Positions 31,001-37,324 of a stretch of DNA of 64,000 bases are shown in pieces. The number at the start of each line of letters is the position of its first letter. The first letter of the stretch is position 1. This DNA comes from Actinoplanes utahensis. GTDB taxonomy: Bacteria; Actinomycetota; Actinomycetes; Mycobacteriales; Micromonosporaceae. A program made the position numbers and the translations under genes. Location of the stretch: contig NZ_BOMZ01000077.1 in the NCBI RefSeq assembly GCF_016862455.1, positions 1 through 64,000 on the forward strand, read 5' to 3'. A model generated the notes under the pieces. It was not told the origin of the DNA, made no database searches, and saw only the letters and a program-made list of their open reading frames with translations.

Positions 31001-32155
31001 GCCTATCTGCTGCCGTCCCGGATCGTGACGCTGCCCGAGTTGCCCCGCAACGCCGCCGGCAAGATCGACCGGAAGGCTCTGGAGAACCTGCCGACCGGCG
31101 GCGACCAGCGGCCCGAACCGGTCGCGCCCCGCGACGACCGGGAGGCCCGGATCGCCGCGGTCTGGCAGCGGGTGCTGGGCGCCGACCGGGCCGGGGTGCA
31201 CGACGACTTCTTCGACATGGGCGGCCACTCGCTGCTCGCGGTCCGTCTCGCGGCCCGCCTGTCGGAGGCGCTCGGCAGCCCCGTCTCGGTCGCCGACGTG
31301 GTGCAGCGCCGCACCATCGCCGCGATCGCCGCCGCCGTCACCGCGGGCGACACCGGAGCCGGCAGCGGCCCGCTGCACTGGTTCCGCCGCGACGGCGACC
31401 AGGCGCCGCTGCTGTGCGTGCATCCGGGCGGCGGTGACATCCGCTGGTACGAACGTCTCGCCGCAGTGGTTCCGGCGGGGCCGGTCGCCGGTTTCCGGTT
31501 CCCCGGCGTCGCGTTCCCCGGCCGCGGTTCGACCGCCGCGCTGGCCCGGCACTACCTGGACCAGCTCGGCCCGATACCCGCCGCGGGGGTGCGGCTGCTC
31601 GGCTGGTGCGGCGGCAGCGGCATCGCCTGGGAGATGGCCCGCCTGCTCACCGGCGCGGGCGTGCCGGTCCGGCTGGCGCTGCTCGACCCGGCGTCCCCGC
31701 TCACCGACGCCGACGAGCAACTCGCCGACTTCGCCCGCTGCGAGCGGCTGTTCGCCCGGCTGTCGGCGGGCGAGGACGGCGTCCGGGCCGAGGCGTTCGC
31801 GGTGCTCGCCGGCCTGCTCGACGAGGAGCTACCGGAGGACGATCTCACCGATGGCGAGTGGCTGGACCGGGTCCGCGGCTGGACCGACCTGCTGCGGGCC
31901 ACGTTCTCGTACGAGTTCACCCGGCCGGCCTGGCCGGTGGACCTGGTGTTCGGCGACGAGATCGCCGCCGGAACCCACCCGGTGGTCCAGGGCCTGCTCC
32001 CGGAGGACTACCTGCGCTGGTGGCGTGAGCTGGTGGCCGACGCTCCGCACACCTGGAACAGCATCCCGGGCAGCCACATCGGCGTCCTGGAGGAGCCCGG
32101 CGTGACCGGGCTGGCCGAGATCCTGACCACCCGACCCGAGAGGAAGAACTCATGA
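25067..32155 (+). CDS. NRPS3: C-A-T-C-A-T-TE, terminating subunit with Cys thioesterase
   Basis: A 2362-residue synthetase. Order: C (HHIAFDGWS near 170), A5 (about 493-1000), T5 (FALGGDSIRA near 1027), a divergent C (about 1100-1530, with EFHPVLDGWSHN so the first His is Phe), A6 (about 1541-2025), T6 (FDMGGHSLLA near 2047), TE (about 2105-2362). The A5 code reads DFWSVGMVHK, essentially the known Thr code DFWNIGMVHK. The A6 code reads DMFVAALIWK, hydrophobic and unassigned. The TE nucleophile elbow is LLGWCGGSG, placing Cys2181 where type I thioesterases have Ser; the catalytic His is probably in PGSHIGVLEEP. Cys thioesterases are known from NRPSs that form strained or amide products, such as the beta-lactone of obafluorin. 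Confidence 0.93.
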   Translation: MSIDAPQTGTDLAELRRRILEKRLAGRTGRPAAAAGIPRLPRTGPLALSFAQQRLWMLDQLRPAQDEYLIPVALELTGPLDENALATALSALVARHEVLRTRYVLQDREPRQVVDPAAPVRIGRATATGDDLQRVLAGLSRASTDLRHEHPIRFHLVELGPQRRVLLICVHHIAFDGWSTGVLLRELSESYAAALDRRPPRLDAVPTQYADYAGWERDRVRGMLGDGQLEYWRTQLAGLDDLALFTDRPHPAEWDATGAAERFVIPAAVAGELRRLGREAGATSFVTLLAAVQAFLSRYCGQGDIAVGVPSAGRPRADLADTIGYFGNMLVMRADLTAGPTFTELMRQVRATAVSAYANADVPFDWLVTELRSHRDLSRNPIFQASLTVEEGTAGEDVTLPGLTARPVDVDWIAAKFDLSFSVTVDPDGEWTGAIVYPSALFDAATVRRMARHFTAFVAALAERPDRPIPGIGFAGPEDLPGVAATASLPVTGTIHEAVRRAGPGRVAISFAGRQWTYRDLEERANRLARHLIGCGVRRGDLVGVRLGRGPDLVAALLAVLKTGAAYLPLDPDQPDERVNFMIKDAATAVVVTETGHAAGLDARLVLLDDADTRTAIAAQAGTDPGCPAGPDDLAYVIYTSGSTGRPKGVMVTHRNVLRLFAAIDRDLVTGPEDVWTAFHSYAFDFSVWEIWGALTHGSRLVMVPFETSRSPHDFLRLLAAERVTVLSQTPSAFAGLTQALTGDDLSLRAVVFGGEALDPALLAPWFRLDGRCPRMINMYGITETTVHVTYREIAEEDTRTRTGSARSPIGAPLADLSLHVLDPAGQPVPAGVPGEIHVGGAGVARGYLGRPELTAERFVPDPFAGEPGARLYRTGDLARRTATGEIEYLGRTDQQIKIRGHRIEIGEIEATLAAHPAVTAAAVDVRWSSPGNGQIFGYVVLAGDVPLDEIRRHAATRLPGYMVPAAVVAIPRIPLTVNGKLDRGRLPQPRLESAVPYQAPRSAAETTAADVLREVLDVPRVGVHDNFFALGGDSIRAVRAVGLLRARGFAVSVADMFRRQTAAEIAELAGGSVDDDLRTEPFSLIPASDRAKLPGGLADAYPLSQTQAGMLFELLADDEVHRYHNATAYPIRERATFSLDALRRAAEYVTARHDILRTSFDVTTYSEPLQLVHRHATLDIRFTDLRTLPVGERERRLWEIVADERADLFDIAAAPLWRLHVVLTSDEVWHMCLVEFHPVLDGWSHNSLVTELLHAYEAYRDGGAPDAGPPDAVRFADFIALEQASMRSAEDREFWARRVHGDAERITLPEQWAGPSGALSYEVRVPLDTLDPGLRELAAIAGVPFKTVLLAAYLRVLGIATGQERFFAGVVSNGRPEQLGGDEVRGMFLNMVPFLAPPVADTWVRYVQAVFAEEIAVHAHRRYPLPVMQAAWGGDTPLLDTAFNFINFHVLDRELVDVETLHDISPTQFALSLSTGDNAIGLTARPERIAPEYGEMLGRLFTQVLTAMAGTPHGDPRRPALDAADHRRALALAAGPVEEPAANVVELIDRWAGGTAVHDSAGDLTYAELRRLSAEVAGGLRRRGAGPDSVVAVSLPRGRDLIVALLGVLRAGAAFLIIDPAQPEARRRELLRDAGALLTVGDGGVPLPALTGSPLTEPVAVTPANLAYLISTSGSTGRPKSVMLTHRGLRNLVGTHLDALGVRPGDRVAQLAPVVFDMAVFEMLLALTRGATLCVPEPGVLAVGDVLARHLTRMAVTHLVTVPSALDVLDPAGVPGLRVVAVAGETCPAELASRWCGRVRFLNLYGPSEYTIWATGTEITRDRQNPTIGRPIANTTAHVLDGRLQPVPVGVPGELCLGGHGVGRGYAGRPDLTADRFVPDEFAGVPGARLYRTGDRVLRRPDGELVFLGRLDQQVKVNGRRIELGEIEAALQAHPDVRQAVAVVGGDRERRHLAAFVTMTGPAGAGDLERFLRDRLAAYLLPSRIVTLPELPRNAAGKIDRKALENLPTGGDQRPEPVAPRDDREARIAAVWQRVLGADRAGVHDDFFDMGGHSLLAVRLAARLSEALGSPVSVADVVQRRTIAAIAAAVTAGDTGAGSGPLHWFRRDGDQAPLLCVHPGGGDIRWYERLAAVVPAGPVAGFRFPGVAFPGRGSTAALARHYLDQLGPIPAAGVRLLGWCGGSGIAWEMARLLTGAGVPVRLALLDPASPLTDADEQLADFARCERLFARLSAGEDGVRAEAFAVLAGLLDEELPEDDLTDGEWLDRVRGWTDLLRATFSYEFTRPAWPVDLVFGDEIAAGTHPVVQGLLPEDYLRWWRELVADAPHTWNSIPGSHIGVLEEPGVTGLAEILTTRPERKNS

Positions 32156-32292
32156 GACTCATCGCCCGGATCGCCGTCGCCGTCGCCGCGACGGCACTGC
32201 TGGCCGGCATCGCGGCCGCTCCCGCCTCGGCGGCTCCCGTTCAGTCCGCCACGTGCGGGCCCTGGGAGATCCGTGGCCCCTGGTGCCAATGA
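32152..32292 (+). CDS. 46-residue secreted Cys-containing peptide
   Basis: A short gene whose ATG overlaps the NRPS3 stop (ATGA), so it is translationally coupled to the last synthetase. The first 27 residues form a standard signal peptide: basic MRLIARIA, an Ala/Val-rich core, and ASA-type cleavage before AAPVQ. The mature part is only about 19 residues and ends SATCGPWEIRGPWCQ. Two Cys residues bracket a loop in which GPW occurs twice, so a disulfide-closed ring is plausible once exported. No family is known to me. It could be an extracellular signal, an immunity or decoy peptide, or a chance frame, though the codon use and signal peptide argue against chance. Confidence 0.65.
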   Translation: MRLIARIAVAVAATALLAGIAAAPASAAPVQSATCGPWEIRGPWCQ

Positions 32293-32346
32293 CGGCAGGG
32301 TGTCGCACGACACCTGAACGCGAAATGTAAATCCTTCCGCGGCACC

Positions 32347-32369
32347 GCACCCCTGCTCGGCGGGGGTGC
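32347..32369. terminator. putative terminator after the NRPS3 operon
   Basis: GCACCCC and GGGGTGC form a 7-bp GC-rich stem with a 9-base loop, 55 bases past the small peptide gene. No U-run follows, as is usual for actinomycete terminators. It probably ends the rightward biosynthetic operon. Confidence 0.55.
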
Positions 32370-32407
32370 GTGTCCGGAGTGGACGCCGGCGCGTCACATG
32401 ACGTTCT

Positions 32408-32433
32408 CTTGCAGGAAATGACGCTTCTTGCAA
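32408..32433. promoter_or_regulatory. CTTGCA direct repeats (MalR/Reg1-like)
   Basis: CTTGCAG (32408-32414) and CTTGCAA (32427-32433) repeat at 19-base spacing, interleaved with three copies of ATGACG. As I recall, CTTGCA-type direct repeats mark MalR/Reg1 control of amylase and chitinase promoters in Streptomyces. They lie within 40 bases of the start of a secreted protein with repeated, possibly starch-binding-type modules, which fits such control. Confidence 0.45.
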
Positions 32434-32443
32434 GGTTCATGAC

Positions 32444-34336
32444 GTGCGCTTACGGTCACCGGCCGTGAGACTCTTCCTATCGCTCCTCACGACACTGTCC
32501 CTCGCCGGCGCAAGCGCACTGGTGGCCGGCCCGGCCGCGGCCGCCACCGGGGCACGGACCGTCGACGGCATCTATGAACTCATCGAGAGCACCCCCGAAC
32601 TCGGCAGCACCGCCGGCCATCAGGAACTGCGGTTCCTCCGCGAGGCCGACGGCGACCGGATCCGCCTCGACGGCCCCGACGAGGTCTTCGACGAACTCGT
32701 CCCCGGGCAGCGCGCCTCGGTCACCGGGCAGCAGACCGCGTCGGCGTTGCGGGCCGGCGAGGCCCACCCGCTCTCCGTCGCCGAAACCCCGCAGGTCACC
32801 GGCGAGGAGACCCTCGCCGTGGTGCTGCTGCGGCTCGGCCCGTCCGGCGGGCAGCCGATGACCGCCGCCGAGGTCCGGCAGAGCTTCTTCACCGCGCCCG
32901 ACTCGGTCTCCGCGTACTTCCGGGAGAGCTCCTGGTCGCAACTCGACCTGCGCGGCGACGTCATCGACTACCTCGAAGTGCCCGCCGACACCGGCTGCTG
33001 GGCCGAAGCCACCGCCGGTGAGACCGCCGTCCGGGCCGCCGGGCTCGACCTCAGCGGGTACGACCGGATCGAGTACCTGATCGACGGCGGCGCCCGCAAC
33101 TGCGGTTACGGCGGCTGGGCGTGGATCGGCGGCCAGCTCAGCGTCAACATCTACCAGGGCGAACCGGCCGTCCGCGCGGTCGCGCACCACGAACTCGGCC
33201 ACAACTTCGGGCTCTACCACGCGCACGCGCTGCGCTGCCGCGCCACCGGCGGCGGATACACCGTCATCGAGGACGGCCCGGCCTGCGAGACCGACGAGTA
33301 CGGTGATCCGTTCGACTCGATGGGCGCCGCGTACGACCAGATGCAGTTCTCCGCCTACACCAAGAACCGCCTCGGCTGGATCCCGGACGCCCGCGTCACC
33401 ACGATCACCGCCGACGGGACGTACCCGGTCGCGCCGTCGGAGGCCGACACCGACGCCCCGCAGAGCCTGCGGATCCCGCTCAGCGACGGCCGGTTCTACG
33501 ACATCGACTTCCGCCGCCCGTACGGCGAGTACTGGGACGCCCGGGTCGCCGACAACCCGGCCCTGATGAACGGCGTCTCGCTGCGGCGCGTCCTCGGCCC
33601 GGACAGCTCGCTGCTGGACACCACCGCCGACGGATGGTTCCACGACGCCCCGCTGCAGGTCGGCAGCACGTTCACGGACACCGCCAACGGCGTGACCATC
33701 CGTACCGAATCGGTCAGCGCCACCGAGGCCCGGGTCCGTGTCTCCTTCGCCGGCGACGTCCAGCAGGTCCACCTGCGCGGCACCGCCAACGGCTGGGGCG
33801 CCACCGCGATGACCCGGGTGCCGGGCACGCCGCACGACTGGACCGTGCAGGCCGACTTCGGATCCGGTGCCGACGAGCGGTTCAAGTTCGACATCTTCGG
33901 CGACTGGTCGGAGAACTACGGCGACCACCAGGGTGACGGCATCGCCGACCGCGACGGCGCGGACATCCCGGTCACCGGCGGCGCCGGGCGCTACACGATC
34001 GACTTCAACAGCAAGACCAGGGTGTACGCCGTACGCTTCACCGAACCCGCCCACAACCACCCGTCGATGAACGTCCGGGGCACCGCCCACGGCTGGACCA
34101 CCACCCCGATGACGCTGACCGCCGACCACACCTGGACGGCCACCGTGCGGTTCGAATCCGGCGGCGCCGAGCGGTTCAAGTTCGACGTCGACGGCACCTG
34201 GGCCACCAACTTCGGCGACAACGACACCGACGGCATCGCCGACCCGGACGGCGCCGACATCACCCTGCCCCGCTCCGGCACCTGGAAGCTCACCTTCAAC
34301 GACGAGACCCGCCGCTACACCGCCACCCTCACCTGA
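32444..34336 (+). CDS. secreted M11-type zinc metalloprotease with two C-terminal beta modules
   Basis: A 630-residue exported protein. A signal peptide covers about residues 1-34 (RLFLSLLTTLSLAGASALVA, then AAAA). The catalytic region holds HELGHNFGLYH at 249-259, a metzincin HExxHxxGxxH zinc site typical of gametolysin-like (M11) peptidases, with FDSMGAAYD further on as a possible Met-turn. After a beta-rich spacer come two similar modules (about 445-535 and 540-630) of the form RGTANGW...ERFKFD...DGIADPDGADI, like starch-binding-type repeats on secreted actinobacterial enzymes. A GTG at 32465 is an alternative start. It probably digests protein in the extracellular matrix; module ligand is inferred. 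Confidence 0.82.
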   Translation: MRLRSPAVRLFLSLLTTLSLAGASALVAGPAAAATGARTVDGIYELIESTPELGSTAGHQELRFLREADGDRIRLDGPDEVFDELVPGQRASVTGQQTASALRAGEAHPLSVAETPQVTGEETLAVVLLRLGPSGGQPMTAAEVRQSFFTAPDSVSAYFRESSWSQLDLRGDVIDYLEVPADTGCWAEATAGETAVRAAGLDLSGYDRIEYLIDGGARNCGYGGWAWIGGQLSVNIYQGEPAVRAVAHHELGHNFGLYHAHALRCRATGGGYTVIEDGPACETDEYGDPFDSMGAAYDQMQFSAYTKNRLGWIPDARVTTITADGTYPVAPSEADTDAPQSLRIPLSDGRFYDIDFRRPYGEYWDARVADNPALMNGVSLRRVLGPDSSLLDTTADGWFHDAPLQVGSTFTDTANGVTIRTESVSATEARVRVSFAGDVQQVHLRGTANGWGATAMTRVPGTPHDWTVQADFGSGADERFKFDIFGDWSENYGDHQGDGIADRDGADIPVTGGAGRYTIDFNSKTRVYAVRFTEPAHNHPSMNVRGTAHGWTTTPMTLTADHTWTATVRFESGGAERFKFDVDGTWATNFGDNDTDGIADPDGADITLPRSGTWKLTFNDETRRYTATLT

Positions 34337-34393
34337 CGCCCCCACCCGCGGGCCTGTCTGCCGGTTGGCGGGCGAGCGGGGAACCGGGTTACC

Positions 34394-34453
34394 TCCGGCC
34401 GACTCTCCCGGCTGTCTCGGAGCCGCCGAGACAACCGTGACGACCAGCCGGAG
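34394..34453. repeat. dispersed palindromic repeat, copy B
   Basis: A degenerate member of the repeat family. Its right arm, read in reverse complement (TCCGGCTGGTCGTCACGG, then TTGTCTCGG), matches the arms of copy A at about four in five positions. The left arm (TCCGGCCGACTCTCCCGG, then CTGTCTCGG) pairs imperfectly. It follows the metalloprotease gene and lies over the 5' end of the truncated nuclease gene. Confidence 0.65.
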
Positions 34454-35189
34454 ACCCCCGGCCGCCGGCGTGCTGCCGCGCGCCCTGCCGGACCTTGACC
34501 GGGGGCCGTCCGAAGGTGTCACGGTGCGGGTTCTCCCCGTCGACATGCTGCACGGCGGAGCCGACCCGGCGCGGATCGTCCGGCTGGTCCGCGACGGTGA
34601 CGTGGCGGTGCTCGCCGTCCAGGAGTTCACCCCGCAGGGCGAGGCGGCCCTGGCGGTGGCCGGCATCGGCGACCTGCTGCCGTACCGGCACCTCTCTCCG
34701 GAGCCGGAGGCCGGTGGCTCGGGCCTGTACTCCCGGCATCCGATGCTCGCCGTGTCGTCGCGGCGCAACGCCGGCGGCTTCCAGCAGGCGTCCGCGACCA
34801 TTCAGCCGGCCGGCGCCCCCGCGGTGCAGGTCGTGTCCGTGCACCCGCTCGCGCCCGCCGGGCCGGACATGCTCGCCGGCTGGGCCGCCGATCTGCGTGA
34901 CCAGCCGCCCGCCGGTGGGGACGGCCCGCTGCGGATCCTGCTCGGCGACTTCAACGCCACCCTCGACCACGCGGAGCTGCGTAGACTCATCGGCACCGGT
35001 TACCGGGACGCGGCCGACGCGGGCCTGGTCCCGAGCCGGCCGGCCCGGGACGGGTTCAGCGGCCTGGTCACCATCGATCACGTGCTCGCCGACGAGCGGA
35101 TCGGGGTCCGTGCCGCCGAGGTGCACACGGTGACCGATTCCGACCACCGTGCCGTTCTCGCCACCCTGACGCTGCCGGCCGCCGGCTGA
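34437..35189 (+). CDS. endonuclease/exonuclease/phosphatase domain protein, N-terminally truncated
   Basis: About 250 residues of an EEP-fold phosphoesterase. Catalytic motifs remain: VLAVQEFTP (Glu), LLGDFNATLDH (Asp/Asn) and the C-terminal TDSDHRAVLATL (Asp-His). Related actinobacterial proteins usually begin with about 100 residues of transmembrane helices before a MTANLLHG-type strand. Here the membrane part is missing and the strand reads VRVLPVDMLHG, with Asp where Asn is expected. The gene starts in a palindromic repeat and has no clear ribosome-binding site; TTG at 34365 is another start. It is probably a decayed remnant, though the nuclease core could still fold. Substrate unknown. 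Confidence 0.55.
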   Translation: MTTSRRPPAAGVLPRALPDLDRGPSEGVTVRVLPVDMLHGGADPARIVRLVRDGDVAVLAVQEFTPQGEAALAVAGIGDLLPYRHLSPEPEAGGSGLYSRHPMLAVSSRRNAGGFQQASATIQPAGAPAVQVVSVHPLAPAGPDMLAGWAADLRDQPPAGGDGPLRILLGDFNATLDHAELRRLIGTGYRDAADAGLVPSRPARDGFSGLVTIDHVLADERIGVRAAEVHTVTDSDHRAVLATLTLPAAG

Positions 35190-35290
35190 AGGGTGCCCTG
35201 GTGGTACACGTAACGTCAGAGGCTGGCCGACCGGATGCCGATGCGGTTTCCTGGGTAATGGATCACGAATCCACGTCGTCGTATTCGAAC

Positions 35291-35304
35291 GGAGAAGCAC
35301 CATT
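35291..35304 (+). promoter_or_regulatory. ribosome-binding site with apparent ATT start codon
   Basis: GGAG at 35291-35294 is followed by 7 bases and then ATT at 35302. The alcohol dehydrogenase reading frame opens there with the sequence expected for the family N-terminus. No in-frame ATG, GTG or TTG occurs between the preceding stop and residue 66 of the protein, so ATT is the best start. Confidence 0.55.
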
Positions 35305-36345
35305 CTTACCGTCAACGCCATCGCCGCGCCGTCCGCGACCGACCCGCTCGTACGCACCACGATCGAGCGCCGTGACCTGGGGCCGCGCGATGTTCTGATC
35401 GAGATCCGGTACGCCGGGATCTGCCACTCCGACATCCACACCGTCCGCGGTGAGTGGGGCCCGGTTCCCTACCCGCTCACCGTCGGTCACGAGATCGTGG
35501 GTCGCGTCACCGAGGTCGGCTCCGGGGTCACCCGGCACGCCGTCGGTGACCGGGTCGGTGTCGGCTGCATGGTCAACTCCTGCCGCAAGTGCGCGAACTG
35601 TCTCGCCGGCCAGGAGCAGTACTGCGCCGAGGGCAACGTCGGCACGTACGGCAGCGTCGACCGGGACGGCACCGTCACGCAGGGTGGCTACTCCACTCAC
35701 GTCGTCGTCGACGAGGACTTCGTCCTGCGGGTGCCGGAGAACATCCCGTACGAGGCCGCCGCGCCGCTGCTCTGCGCCGGCATCACCACGTACTCGCCGC
35801 TCGCGCACTGGAACGCCGGCCCCGGCAAGAAGGTCGCCGTCGTCGGCATGGGCGGGCTCGGCCACATGGCCGTCAAGATCGCCGTGGCGATGGGCGCCGA
35901 GGTCACCGTGCTGTCCCAGACGCTCAGCAAGAAGGACGACGGTCTCGCCTTCGGCGCCAAGGACTACTACGCGACAAGCGACCCGGCCACCTTCGAGACC
36001 CTCGCCAACAGGTTCGACCTGATCGTCAACACGGTCAGCGCGCCGATCGACATCAACGCCTACTTCCGGCTGCTGGCCCTGGACGGCACCCTGATCAGTG
36101 TCGGCGCGCCGCCGGAGCCGCTGCCGGTTCAGGTGTTCGCGCTGTTCGGCAACCGGCGCTCGTTCGCCGGCTCGATGATCGGCGGCATCGCCGAGACCCA
36201 GGAGATGCTCGACTTCTGCGCCGAGCACGGCATCGCCCCGGAAATCGAGCTGATCGACGCCGACGCGGTCAACGCGGCGTACGAGCGCGTTCTCAAGTCC
36301 GACGTCCGCTACCGCTTCGTCATCGACGTCGACTCGCTGCGCTGA
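35302..36345 (+). CDS. zinc-dependent alcohol/aldehyde reductase, paralogue
   Basis: A 347-residue medium-chain dehydrogenase, the same length as and clearly similar to the cluster enzyme at 5138-6181. Motifs are GICHSDIHTVRGEWG and GHEIVGRV (catalytic zinc), SCRKCANCLAGQEQYC (structural zinc) and VVGMGGLGHMAVK (cofactor). The N-terminus aligns only if translation starts at an ATT preceded by GGAG. Otherwise the first 65 residues, with the essential zinc Cys and His, would be lost. A terminator hairpin follows. Probably a housekeeping NADPH-dependent aldehyde reductase (YahK-like); the cluster copy may derive from such a gene. Confidence 0.85.
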   Translation: MLTVNAIAAPSATDPLVRTTIERRDLGPRDVLIEIRYAGICHSDIHTVRGEWGPVPYPLTVGHEIVGRVTEVGSGVTRHAVGDRVGVGCMVNSCRKCANCLAGQEQYCAEGNVGTYGSVDRDGTVTQGGYSTHVVVDEDFVLRVPENIPYEAAAPLLCAGITTYSPLAHWNAGPGKKVAVVGMGGLGHMAVKIAVAMGAEVTVLSQTLSKKDDGLAFGAKDYYATSDPATFETLANRFDLIVNTVSAPIDINAYFRLLALDGTLISVGAPPEPLPVQVFALFGNRRSFAGSMIGGIAETQEMLDFCAEHGIAPEIELIDADAVNAAYERVLKSDVRYRFVIDVDSLR

Positions 36346-36367
36346 AGCACACGCACTGATGCGGAAA

Positions 36368-36391
36368 GCCCCCGGCCGGACGGCCGGGGGC
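36368..36391. terminator. bidirectional terminator hairpin
   Basis: GCCCCCGGCC and GGCCGGGGGC form a perfect 10-bp stem around GGAC, between the convergent dehydrogenase and methyltransferase genes. It can terminate both. Confidence 0.8.
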
Positions 36392-36399
36392 GCCGGAGG

Positions 36400-37152
36400 T
36401 CAGGGTCGGCGGGCCCGGGTGCAGCGGGTGACGTACGGAAGGTCGAAGCTCTCGCGGCCGCGCAGGTCCGGATGGCTGTCCAGCAATTCCTCGACGCTGC
36501 CGAGCAGTTCCCGCCGCCGCTGTTCGGGAAGCACGATGACGTAGCTGCGCGAGGCCACCATGTCGAGCAGCTCGCCGCGGCCCAGCCGGTGACGCCAGCG
36601 GATCTCGGCGCGTTCGACGGGCCCGAACGGTTCACCGAGATCCGGTGCGGTGTCGACGTCCTGGCGGGTGTGCCGGTGCAGGACCTCGTCGAGCCGGGCG
36701 ACCCACGGCTCGGTGTGGTCGCGCACGTTCCACAACAGGCTCAGCGTGCCGCCGGGGCGCAGCACCCGGGCGACCTCGGGAACCGCCCGCCCGGGGTCGG
36801 CCCAATGCCAGGCCTGCGCCACCACGACCGCGTCCACATGGCCGTCCGGCAGCGGGATCCGCTCGGCCGTGCCGTCCAGAACCGCTGCCTCGGGGACGGC
36901 CGCGGCGAGCTGCTCGCGCATCCCCGCGGACGGTTCGACGGCGACCACGTCGAGGCCCGCGTCGGCCAGGAGCCGGGTGAACTTGCCGGTCCCGGCGCCC
37001 AGGTCGAGGATCCGGCGGGCGCCCGGCGGCACGGCCCATGCCAGAACCGAGACGGGGTACGGCGGCCGGCCGCGCTGATATGCCGCGGCCGCGTCACCGA
37101 ACGACGCGGCATGCGCTCGGCGTGATCGGGCTTCGGCCGGCTGCTCGCCCAT
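36400..37152 (-). CDS. class I SAM-dependent methyltransferase
   Basis: A 250-residue protein with the SAM-binding glycine loop ILDLGAGTGKFTRLL, the acidic ribose-contacting residue in VVAVEPSAGM, and a VVVAQAWHWADP segment typical of the UbiE/Methyltransf_11 group. The AASFGDAAAAYQRGRPPYP start is common in actinobacterial members of unknown substrate. I chose MGEQPAEA as start because upstream sequence lacks coding character. It stands alone between convergent and tandem genes, so context does not suggest a substrate. Confidence 0.85.
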   Translation of the reverse strand: MGEQPAEARSRRAHAASFGDAAAAYQRGRPPYPVSVLAWAVPPGARRILDLGAGTGKFTRLLADAGLDVVAVEPSAGMREQLAAAVPEAAVLDGTAERIPLPDGHVDAVVVAQAWHWADPGRAVPEVARVLRPGGTLSLLWNVRDHTEPWVARLDEVLHRHTRQDVDTAPDLGEPFGPVERAEIRWRHRLGRGELLDMVASRSYVIVLPEQRRRELLGSVEELLDSHPDLRGRESFDLPYVTRCTRARRP

Positions 37153-37324
37153 GCCGGGCAACCTACCACCGAGACCTCGTCGATGGAGGGTCACCACTGT
37201 CCAGCTGCCGCCGTGCCGGGAAGGCAGAATCCCGGAGTGGGCAGGGATCGATATGCGCCGCCGCCTCCTGCCCCGTTTCACCGCGGTCTTCTACGACCAG
37301 GATCGACGCGGCCGGCGAGTGGGC

